Below, in pieces: positions 41,781 through 51,963 of a DNA stretch of 64,000 nucleotides. Origin of the DNA: Amorphophallus konjac (taxonomy: Eukaryota; Streptophyta; Magnoliopsida; Alismatales; Araceae). Within the stretch, counting starts at the first letter, position 1; each line of letters starts with the position of its first letter. A model generated the notes under the pieces. The model was not told the origin of the DNA. It saw only the letters and a list, made by a program, of their open reading frames with translations, and ran no database searches. A program made the position numbers and the translations under genes. The stretch is from the NCBI GenBank assembly GCA_022559845.1, contig CM040117.1, positions 147,378,732-147,442,731 of the forward strand. The letters run 5' to 3'.

Positions 41781-44700
41781 TTGTGTTTGCAGGTATGCCT
41801 GGCAGCCAAGAACAACATGTGGTACCTGGATAGTGGCTGCTCCAGGTATATGACAGAAGACAAGGCCAAGTTTTGCTTGCTGACAGAGAAGAATGGAGGC
41901 CTTGTCACTTTCGACAGCAACACAAAGGGTAAAATCATCAGATCAGGTAAAGTAGGTAAGTGCACTACCTGCTGCATTGAGGAGGTTATGCTGGTTGAGG
42001 GTCTCGCTTATAACTTGCTCAGCATTAGCCAGCTATGTGATAGAAGTCATAGAGTAGTTTTTGATTCTCAATGCTGTAGGATTTATGAACCTGATTCCGA
42101 TATAGTAAAATTTTCTGGTAAGAGAGTAAATAACATCTACATGGTAGATTTAGATGATCTCTCTCACTCTAACCTATGTCTCACTGTTAATAAAGATGAT
42201 CTTGCATTTTTGTGGCATCGTAGGTTAGGCCATGCTAGCTACACTGTTTTGCACAAATTAAATAAACATAGCATGGTTAGAGGACTCCCTGAAATATCTT
42301 TCAAGAAGGAAAACAAAGTCTGTAATGGATGTACACAGTCCAAGCAAACTAGAAAGTCATTCAAATCTAGAACTGAAGACCTATCTTCCAAACCTTATGA
42401 GCTGATACATATGGACCTATTTGGACCCACAAGATCTGTCAGCTTATCAGGTAGGAGAAATGGGTATGTATTAGTAGATGACTTCTCTAGGTTTACTTGG
42501 GTGTTTTTCTTATCACACAAAAATGATGCATTCACAGAGTTTTAGGAGTTCAACTTGAAAATAAAACAGAAAAATGAAAATTTAATTGAGAATATTCTGT
42601 CTGATCATGGAGGTGAGTTTGAAAACTCACAATTTATTGATTTTTGCAGGGATAATGGGATCACTCAGCGGTTCTCCTCCCCTAGAACACCTGAGTAGAA
42701 TGGAGTAGTGGAGAGGAGGAACCAGACACTTGTGTAAATGGCTCGTACACTCCTAGTCGAAGGTGGATTACCAAGAAAATTCTGGGCAGAGGTAGTTAAC
42801 ACTGCATGCCATGTAATCAACAGAGCTATGGTAAGACCTTTCACTCAGAAAACTCCTTATGAGCTTTTAAAAGGTAAGAAGCCTTCAAATGATTATTTCA
42901 AGGTCTTTGGCTGTAAGTGTTTCATTCATGTTAATGATAAAAGAGACCTTGATAAATTCGAACCTAAAAGTGATCCAGGAATTTTCCTTGGATATTCTGA
43001 AAACACTAGAGCATATAGAGTGTACAATCTTAATTCTAAAACTATTGAGGAATCTCCACACATTGTCTTTGATGAGTCCCTAAATAAGTCTGATGTTGGT
43101 CAAAGCAGGAAAGAAGATGATGGAGAAATTCTAAAGGAAGGAAAGTATGCATACCAATCAGATAATGAGGAAGAAGCTGAATAGAACAATGCAGAAGAGC
43201 CTGCTGTTCAGGGGGAGGTAAATAAAGATCCAAGTAACCAAATCATCAATGTCAGACTTCTTAGAGATCATCCTGTAGATAATGTCATTGGTGATTTGCA
43301 TGAACCCCCTAGGACTAGAGGCTACTTTAGAGCTCAACATGAATTAAATGCATATGCATTGGTTTCTCATAGACAGTGCTCTCAAAGATGTGCATTGGAT
43401 CAATGCCATGCACGAGGAGCTTAATCAGTTTGACAGGAACAAGGTGTGGCACTTGGTCCCACCTCCTGATCATGGGACTGTCATTGGAACAAAATGGGTT
43501 TATAAAAATAAAACTAATGAGCTAGGTAATATAGTGAAGAATAAGGCCATACTTGTTGCTCAGGGGTACAACCAGGAATTCAGAATTGACTTTGAGGAGT
43601 CATTTGCCCCTATAGCCAGGTTAGAGGCAATTAGAATCCTTCTGGCCTATCCATGCTCTCTTGGAATAACTCTCCAGTAGATGGATGTAAAATCTACTTT
43701 CCTCAATGGGGAAATAAAAGAGGATGTCTATGTCCGACCACCTCTCGGTTTTGAATGCTTAGATTTCCCTTCTCATGTTTATAAATTGAATAAAGCTCTT
43801 TATGGATTGAAGCAAGCTCCTAGAGCTTGGTATGACAGGCTCAGCAGATTCCTTACCGAGAAGAAATTCACAAGAGGTGAGGTTGACCAAACTTTCTTCA
43901 CCAAGGTAAGTCATCCTGACATTCTCATTGTTCAGATTTATGTGGATGACATAGTCTTTGGTTCAACCAATCCTAAATTGTGTAAGGAATTTTTCGAACT
44001 TATGACACAAGAATTTGAGATGAGCTCAATGGGTGAGCTAAAACTATTTCATGGACTGCAGGTGACACAAACCAAAGATGGAACCTTCATCACTCAGTCC
44101 AAATACAAAAGGGACCTCCTGAAGAAGTTCAAATTCGACAACCTCAAGGACATTGCAGCTCCAATGGGTACTTCAACAAGTCTTGATGAAGATACCAAAG
44201 GTAACCATGTGGATCAAAAGCTGTACAGAGGTATGATCGGATCCCTTTTGTATCTCACTACATCTAGGCCTGATATTCAATTTGTAGTGTGTTTATGTGC
44301 TAGATTTCAGGCTAGTCCTAAAGAATCACACTTTAGTGCAGTGAAAAGAATCTTTAGGTATTTATCAGGCACCAAAGAACTAGGCCTATGGTATCCTTCT
44401 AGGTGTGAGCTAGAGCTACTAGCCTATACCGATGCAGACTATGCTGGGTGTCGGGTAGATAGGAAGAGCACTAGTGGATATTGCCAATTCCTAGGTGGTT
44501 GTCTAGTATCTTGGGCTTCTAAAAAGTAACACACAGTGGCACTCTCCACTGTAGAGGCTGAGTATGTTGCTGTAGGGAACTGTGCTGCCCAGGTACTCTG
44601 GATTAAACACCAGCTCTCAGACTATCAGATAAATCTGGGATGCATTCCACTTCTATGTGATAACACTAGTGCTATCTGCCTAACTAAAAATCCTGTTCAC

Positions 44701-44880
44701 CACTCTAGGACTAAGCACATCAAAATTAAACACCACTTTCTTAGAGATGTAGTGAGCAAAAATGAAATTGAATTAGTGTTCGTTGAAACTGAAAAATAGA
44801 TTGCTGATATTTTTACCAAACCCCTTGAAAATGAAAGATTTAAATATTTAAGAAGAGAATTGGGGCTTTGTAAATTTCAG
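41781..44880 (+). pseudogene. pol: Pol of element C (protease, integrase, RT, RNase H; several stops and one frameshift)
   Basis: It begins [20 protein letters not shown] (protease; the usual RHMTGD reads RYMTED). Then come the pre-integrase zinc region ([18 protein letters not shown]), integrase core ([20 protein letters not shown], then [11 protein letters not shown] with a stop), RT ([64 protein letters not shown]) and RNase H (YTDADYAGCRVDRKSTS, TVEAEYVAVGN, LCDNTSAICL). Stops lie at about 42543, 42696, 42735, 43182, 43678, 44527 and 44797. A 17-bp deletion relative to B near 43370 shifts the frame. The region after YVDD that B lacks is intact here. Confidence 0.92.
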
Positions 44881-46785
44881 CAGGAAAATGATGAATGACT
44901 TCATTCTTGAACTGTTTGTTGAAGCGCTTTCAGATGTTTGTGTTAATCTGTTCTTTAAAATTTTTGAATAAAGAATGTTTGATGCTTGAATAATTGTTTT
45001 GCACTGAGTACATTAGTTGTTTGATGTCTTGCACAGACTATTTCTGATATAGATGCATGAGCATCACTAAGTCCTTTGTTATTGCACATACTGCACAAAG
45101 TCAATGCATTGCATACTCGCACCAAGCCTAAGTCTTTGTAAGACTTGCATTCAGTCCATGCCTTGCATAAGTATTCCAGCAAATAGGTCGCTGCATCCTG
45201 CATTTAAGTCACATGCAGATTGGTGCACTTGCATATCGCTCGTATACATAGGTTGATGCATATTGTACTCAAGCCGTATGTAGGTCGGTGCACTTGCATA
45301 CCGCACATATACATAGGTCGGTGCATTGTCTACATTCTGCATGTTAAGGTTGATGCACTGCATTTCTCATGCATGATACGGTCGATGCATCATGTTGTCA
45401 GGGGGAGTTGAGTGATGTCTGATCTGAGTTCTAGTCTTCCCACTCTCTCTCCTCAACTTCATGAGTTCCTATCTCATGACATCATTTTCATTCGACTTCT
45501 TCTTGAGAATCCTTTGAGCTGCTCCTATGCTTTCTTGCTTAATTCTTTCACTCTGATTGAATACCAGTCTCGCTTTCGATTCATTACAGTAAGCTACAGT
45601 TATTGCAACTCTTCATTTATAAGAATCACATTTGCCTCTTGACTGAATAGAAGGTTTAACTTTAATAGTCTGAAGTGTTCAGAGACTGTTCATCTGCAAA
45701 ATAAGGTGTTAGAAACTGCTTATAGCTCTTAACCTCTACTTTTCCCATAGCTAGAATAGAAAAGGTCTTCACTGTACCTGAACATAACAGACTTAGTGTA
45801 GTCTAGATGGAGGAAACTAGAGTTTGTATTGTCTTTAAACAGTCACTCTAAAAAGTTATAAGGGCAGCAGAAATAAGATCATTAAAAGAAAAGAATTGAA
45901 CAAAGTGGTAGAGCAATGACTAAATTGCACCGAGAAACTGAGGTCTCCGTCAAAGAAATGGAGAATACCTTCAGTCATGAAGTGCTTCAGGATAACCCTG
46001 TTCATTTGGTCAGATCTATAGGGGTGGTTTCACTGAGTAACTGGGGGTACTGGCCTCTGATCAAGGTGTACCCTTAATGCCAAAAGGTGCAAACTCTCTT
46101 TGTAGCTTTAGATCAGAAACAGATATAGGAGTTTATGCTTAGTAACTGGGGGTACTGGCCTCTAATCAAGGTGTACACCTAATGTCAACAGCATAAATGA
46201 AACTTGTCTGTTCACTAAGTTCAGTTTCTGAAATTAAAAGTGGAAAAAGAACTGCTGTAACCCTTGGAAAAAAAAAGTCATTGAGTGTCATCTGTTTAAC
46301 CTTAATACAAATCCAAGTGACTTTTCTTGATAATCAATGTTTCTGAAATCAGTAAGAAACTGTCCTGACTTGTTTATAATGGCTATGTGTTTTAGGTTCA
46401 TTGCTATAAATAGAGTCTATAGCCTTATTTCAAGAAGTCAGTTGCTTTACTCTACCTTTTATAACTGTTAAACCTGAACTTACTCAAGAATGCACATTGT
46501 TGATTCTTATATCATAAGGGTTGTTTTATAATTTGCTCATTTCTTGAACCATTGCATAGAATGTTATTTAGCCTTCTTCATCATCCCTGCTTGTCCATGC
46601 ATCTCTTCTCTCGCCTTCCACCTTTTTACTGAAGTCAAAGGGGGAGAATTGTTTACCTCTTTTCAGGGGGAGTCACACAGGGGGAGGAGTCATATTTTCA
46701 GGGGAAGTATTTTTAAAGATGCATTAGTCTGCATATGCATTGTCCATTGGTGTTGCCATCATTGTTCATTGGTGTTGCCATCATC
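44881..46785 (+). other. 3' non-coding region of element C
   Basis: No coding region. At 45035-45390 there are about ten GGTCGGTGCAY-like words, the same motif family as in the LTR. GGGGGAG tracts lie near 45400, 46640, 46666, 46680 and 46790. The duplicated stem-loop is at 46028-46090 and 46138-46190. Confidence 0.75.
46028..46190 (+). promoter_or_regulatory. Duplicated conserved stem-loop block of the Sirevirus 3' region (C copy)
   Basis: Two blocks 105 bp apart with GAGTAACTGGGGGTACTGGC then ATCAAGGTGTAC. In the first, GGGTAC (46045-46050) pairs with GTACCC (46068-46073). In the second the 3' arm is mutated (GTACAC). Confidence 0.6.
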
Positions 46786-46799
46786 AAAAAGGGGGAGAA
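46786..46799 (+). other. Polypurine tract of element C
   Basis: AAAAAGGGGGAGAA directly before the 3' LTR. GTTGCCATCATCAAAA (46774-46789) is complementary, with one bulge, to TTTTGATGATTGGCAAC (46814-46830) in the LTR. Confidence 0.88.
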
Positions 46800-48587
46800 T
46801 GTTATAAATCTTGTTTTGATGATTGGCAACTTGTCAGATGTTCATCTAAATGTTGCATGCTCAGTTACACTTAGTCCGTACATATGCATTGAGTCTGTGC
46901 ATCCTTAGTTACAGAACGCAACTAAGTCCGAGCAGAGTCTGTGCATATGGGTGATGTTCAATGCTTGCAAGTCAGTGCATCTTTGCATTAAGCAGACACA
47001 AGTCGGTGCACATTCTGTGTCCGTCTTATACTGCGTCTCATAAGGCCTAGGTCTGTGCATGTGTCTATTTTATCTTGCATCGTTTGCCTCATGCTCAGCT
47101 TCTAAGTCGGTGCAGTCACCGCTTATAGTGAGTCGGTGCAATATCTGCGCCATGCATATAGAGTCTGTGCATTCCTTCTGAGCTAAGTCAGTGCAACGCC
47201 TCTAGTGGCATGTCATCGAGTCGGTGCAATACTTGCACCTTGCACATTAAGTCTGTGCATCTCTTATACTCGCACTATTGTAGTCTAAGCATGCCACTCA
47301 CGGGTTGATCAGATCTGTGCAACACTTGCACATTGCATATACATAGCCAGTGCATCCATAGGCCTTGTGGTGAAATCAAGCCTATGCATCTGCTCGTGCA
47401 TGAATGTTAAGACTGTGCATGTGCGTGTGATCACCACATTGAGTCGGTGTAGTTTAGCTCTGTCAGAATACCTACTTCGTGCAATCTCTTCTCATCTCGT
47501 ATAACTGTCTGAAGATGACTTTTTGTCTGATGTCTTGACAGATGCTTCTTCGTAAAGATTAAGAATGGCACGTGATCCAATATTAGAGAAGGTGCCAGGA
47601 TCGTCACATGTGCAAAGCAGTAAGCTGGGATGTTGCCACGTGGGCCAAGGCGTTTGGGCGTGAATCGTGGAAAGCACACGCCCTACTTCTCTGCTGCTCT
47701 ATAAATAAGAAGCTTCTCCCTCAAGAGAAGACTGATCGTGCTAGAAGAGCTGAAGCAGAGAGAGCAAGCGCCTAAACGATCCAGAGAGAAAAAGGAAGAT
47801 AGAGAGAGCAGAAAAGAAAGAGAGTCTGAGAGAAATCCCTTGAGAGAATTGAGAGAGAACGATTGTTCTTCAGTCTCCAGGTTCAGAACCAGAGCTGAAT
47901 TTGCTCAGTGTTGAGATATATTCCCTTTGTGGGTTTTTGGTTTTTCAATGTGTTTCGTTTTCGTTTTAGATACTCGTTTTCAAGCTGTTTGTCAGCGGAG
48001 CAAGTTGTGACGCTCATCGGGCAGAGGTGTAGTATCCTCTGGACGGGTTAAGCTGTAAGCCCCAGCGGTTGCAGAGGAGGACTCCTCTGGTCGGCATAAG
48101 CTGTAAGGCCCAGCGGTGTGTAGGGTTTGTACCCCAAAGCCGTGGATCAGCGGAAGCTGTGCATCAACGGTGAAACCACACTCTAGTTTGAGTGTGGGGT
48201 GGACGTAGATCTCAGGTGTGAGATCGAACCACCTTAAAAATCATCTGTCCACTGTGCAATTATTTGTGGTTTGATTCTGTTCTTTATCATTGTTCATCGC
48301 TCGGTAGATGATTGCTTAGGATCGCGTTAGAGCTAATCCGTTTGATCCGGTTCATCCTTGTTGTGACAGAGTGCCTTTCGATCATCCTACAACAGTTTGT
48401 TTATTTTCCGCAACTATTTTTGCTGTAGTAAATTTTAGTGGGTGACCGATCTATTCACCCCCCTCTAGATCGTCTATAGATATTCTATCTATAGACATTA
48501 GAGCGTCCATCTGTTTTCTATCAATTGGTATCAGAGCATACCATCTGTTCTAACAATTGGTATCAGAGCATACCATCTGTTCTAACA
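46800..48587 (+). repeat. 3' LTR of element C
   Basis: 1788 bp, same length as the 5' LTR, with TG and CA ends and the two captured PBS repeats at its end. Followed by CATGG (48588-48592). Confidence 0.95.
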
Positions 48588-48592
48588 CATGG

Positions 48593-50241
48593 CGTTTACT
48601 CCGGTATGCGACCATTAGATACACTTTGCACATATAGGCACACTTCTTGGACTTGTGAACCTCTCCGCCGAATATTCCTTCTGTCGGACTAGGGGATCAT
48701 GTTTCAAGGCCTCCGTAAGACTCCGCGAGCCTGGGATTCACACTAGGACGTAGAGCTGGTTGTACCCTTAAAGCCCAAATTGTCTAGAAAGCACTCACAT
48801 GACCGGTGATTTACTTTCTGTACTCTGGTTAATTGCGGCCCAATAGGAGACCGTTACTGTTACTTAGTGGTTCTAATCAGACTGTCGTTGTCATGAAACG
48901 GCCACCCCGAGACCGCTATTATTCCAGAATTCATTAAGTGTCGACTTTCCTTTCATTCTGGTTGACACAGTCTAGTTGCGGCCTTAACTAGACCGTTATT
49001 ATGAGTTTAGCGGCCCGACTGTGACCGTTTTCTTCCTGAAATGGCCCAGTAAATGACCGTTTCTTTCTGTCATTTTGATAACCCGAGGTTTGACCTAGGG
49101 GTTGTCTAGATTTTATTCTTGGATGATCTTAGGATGATCTGGATTCCAAACCTATGAGTAACATGTTAATGTTAAGTTATGGAACTTAATTAATGTTCCA
49201 TTATGTTGCCGGAATACCGCCGTAGCATAATGTTCTTTTAATTCTTCTTTGAAATCTTGTATCATTTTTCGAGCGTTCTATACCTTGATATTGCCATCAT
49301 GAAACTATAGTTGAACTTGTTACATTATTGGCCACACTTTATTGTTTTATCTCGTGAAAGTAACTGAATTTATAACTTGAAGATGCAAGATCGGGCACGG
49401 ATTGTGTCCAAGGGCTCTATGTTAGTCCCCTCGACTGATTGTCGGAAACTTGTTATAAACGATGGGGTACGATGATACTGGCGTTGCATTACGCCTGGAG
49501 TACTTTCTCTTTTAAATGAGTGAAGAATCACGAGTCTCAAATGAAAATTACATGCTTGTTAATGACTTTCTAGTACATAACCTTTACAAGGTTGTGTAAA
49601 GTACTTTCTCGATACATGCTCGTACTTTCTTGTTCTTGAAAGGCCAAATGTATATCTACATGATTAATTCTTGCTTGTTCATATACTCGATTATGTCTAT
49701 TTGCTCAGATATCTCGTGACTCTATATTCTTGGTTATTGGTTTATGACGTATGATTTATCGCATGATTTATCGCATTCTGATTTTTACCTTGATTCTAGA
49801 GCTAAAGCATTAATCACTTAAAAGTAATGCCATCATGTTGATACGAAGATACCTACTTGGCAAGTGTGCTCATACCTATTTTTTTTTATCTTTTTCAGGA
49901 AATACTAGTGAATCGGATTAGGATTATGCGAGTAGCGGGTCCGAGAGTGATTGAAGGTCAATTGGAAATGAGAGAAGCCCTAGTTGACAAGTGTTTAGTC
50001 GAGTCGGATTATAATTTTTGATTTTTTCTTGAGTCATAGTGTTGGAAGGATGTCAAGTAGTGACTTTATGTAATTTTGATTATGATTATGAAATAAAGTT
50101 GGAGTTTTTAGAAATTATTTGTGTAATTACTTTTATGTGATTGTCTTGCACTCTGAATACTTGCTTGCGAGAGGCTTACCATGCCGGCTGTTCACGTTCC
50201 CGAAATTCCTTCCGCTATAATAAAAAGCTCGGGACGTGACA
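48593..50241 (+). repeat. 5' LTR of element D, second part
   Basis: No coding sequence. It ends GCTCGGGACGTGACA (50227-50241) just before a PBS. More GCGGYC...GACCGYTA inverted repeats occur at about 48835, 48898, 48966, 49011 and 49041, as in the first part of this LTR. Confidence 0.78.
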
Positions 50242-50248
50242 GTTAGAG

Positions 50249-50261
50249 TGGTATCATAGCC
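50249..50261 (+). other. Primer-binding site of element D
   Basis: TGGTATCATAGCC, seven bases after the LTR end; one mismatch from the initiator Met tRNA word TGGTATCAGAGC. Confidence 0.7.
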
Positions 50262-50486
50262 TAGGTCTAAGGACTCACTTATTCCTAGGAAAGATGTCAT
50301 GTCATAGATTAAGTCCAAGGGTTAAGGATCTATACCTATGAAACAAGGAAAGAAATTCCACACCCAAGAGAGGAATCGGGTAGAAACCGAGATGAGATAG
50401 TAATTAGAAATTATCTCTAAGATAAACCCACCAATTCCACTAGAATTAACAAATCTATTACTCTTCTCAGGTACCTCATTCTTACA

Positions 50487-51450
50487 ATGGCTCACCGTGT
50501 GGATTGGAACGGAATGCAACAAACCGTTGCAGGTCTCACCCAGGCTTTGCAAACTATGGCCCAAGCTGGCGCAAGGGCGGGGGCTGGTGATCTGCACCTC
50601 CACTTCCAGAGTTTAAATCCTTCACGATTTACTGGCTCTTCCAATCCAGATGAAGCAAAAAATTGGATCGATGAAATGAACCGTATATTCGAGGTCATGC
50701 AATATGCCGACCAATAAAAGGTTTGTCTTGCCACATTCCGACTTAACAAGGATGTGCGTACATGGTGGAAGTCTATTCCAGCACCGCCTGTAGACGCACC
50801 ACACTTGGGAGGGATTTCTCTCCCTCTTTAGAGTAAAATACTTCTTCGAGCACGTTAAGGAGAGGAAGGCGGCGAAGTTCGCTTCATTGAGTCAAGGCAT
50901 GATGATGGTGGCGGAATATGAATTACAATTCTCTCGCCTAGCACCCTATGCGCAACATTTAGTGAGCACAGATCCTCTAAAGGCCAATCGTTTTCTAGAT
51001 GGGTTAAGGCCCATCTTCATTCAACAACTTGGCTCGTAAAATATTCGGACGTATGCGGAGATGGTCCAACGGGCACACTTATGTGAAAAGACCTTGGAGA
51101 AGGTCGAGAAGCTCAAAAGCAAGGGAGAGGAGTCTAGTCGAAAGATAGATCGGCGTGGGAAGAAGGAAAAATTCAGCATCACGGAGCCTTATAAATCCCG
51201 TGATAGTAAGAAGAGATCTCAGAACGGGGATGGTAGCAGTTACCACAAGAATAAAAAGGCGAAAGAAGAAGATAAGTAAGTCATGGCGGCTTGCACATTT
51301 TGCGAGAAATTTAGTCACACGACCGAGGAGTGTTGGAAGCGTCTCGACGCTTGCTTAAGATGTGGAAGCCAGGAGCACCGCATGCCAGATTGTCCCCTTA
51401 TGAAGGATCAGTCTTCCAACGGTGGACGCAATCGACATGCTCGTCTTAAT
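50487..51450 (+). pseudogene. gag: Gag of element D (decayed)
   Basis: It starts MAHRVDWNGMQQTVAGL at 50487. The capsid region has FTGSSNPDEAKNWIDEMNRI, then after a stop (50715-50717) CLATFRLNKDVRTWWKS, a frameshift near 50805 and further RYFFEH-, GLRPIFIQQL-like sequence with stops at about 51037 and 51277. A Lys-rich segment precedes two zinc knuckles (CTFCEKFSHTTEEC and CLRCGSQEHRMPDC, 51291-51405). The layout and wording fit Tekay/Del gag. The frame continues into protease. Confidence 0.85.
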
Positions 51451-51963
51451 GCTGTTCTAGATGATGAAGAAGCGCCCAAGGATGATGGGCTGATGGAAGG
51501 TACCATTCAAATTTATTCACATTCCGCATTCGTGTTATTTGATACTGGTGCTTCTCATTCCTTTATTTCTACTACTTTTGCAAAGACCTTGCCAGTTTCA
51601 TCAGTTCCTCTACCTTCAGACCTAGCTATTACTACACCTTTAGGTCTTGGAACTAAACTTACAACTTATTACCCTGATAGTGAGGTAATTATAGAAGGTC
51701 ATAATCTTCCGGCAAACCTAGTATGCCTTGACATGGAGGGCTATAATGCGATATTAGGAGTTGATTGGCTGGTAGACCAGGACGCCTATATTAATTATCG
51801 CAACAGAATAATCTATTTTCGAAAACCAGGTCTTCCGCAATTTTCCTTCCTTGGTATTAAATACCGGAAGCATCATACTATTATTTCATCCCTTCGCGCT
51901 TGCAGACTCATTTCGCAAGGATGTGAAGCTTTCCTTACCTCCGTAGTAGTCACCGAGTCTAAG
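51451..51963 (+). pseudogene. pol: Aspartic protease of element D (cut by element F)
   Basis: The frame is open from 51283 to the F insertion. The active site VLFDTGASHSFIS (about 51533-51570) has the DTG triad intact, followed by CLDMEGYNAILGVDWLVDQ, the second conserved protease block. The downstream linker reaches CTAAG (51959-51963), the duplication made by F; RT resumes at 61886. Confidence 0.88.

Larger units (their letters stand above)
24320..48587 (+). mobile_element. Element C: decayed Sirevirus (Ty1/copia), hosts element B
   Basis: LTRs at 24320-26107 and 46800-48587 are both exactly 1788 bp, begin TGTT and end TAACA, and are flanked by the perfect duplication CATGG (24315-24319 and 48588-48592). 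Internal order is PBS, gag, [element B], end of gag, pol, 3' non-coding tail, PPT. Without B and one copy of its 5-bp duplication the element is about 11.1 kb. Gag and pol carry many stops and one frameshift. The LTR copies differ at few positions, so LTR divergence and coding decay suggest either defective mobilisation in trans or fast decay by cytosine transitions. Confidence 0.93.

Noticed and set aside
48593..50241. Host intergenic or genic DNA between C and the D gag
   Set aside because: It ends exactly before a PBS and gag, and shares the GCGGYC...GACCGYTA words with 22584-24319, so it is the rest of the D LTR.
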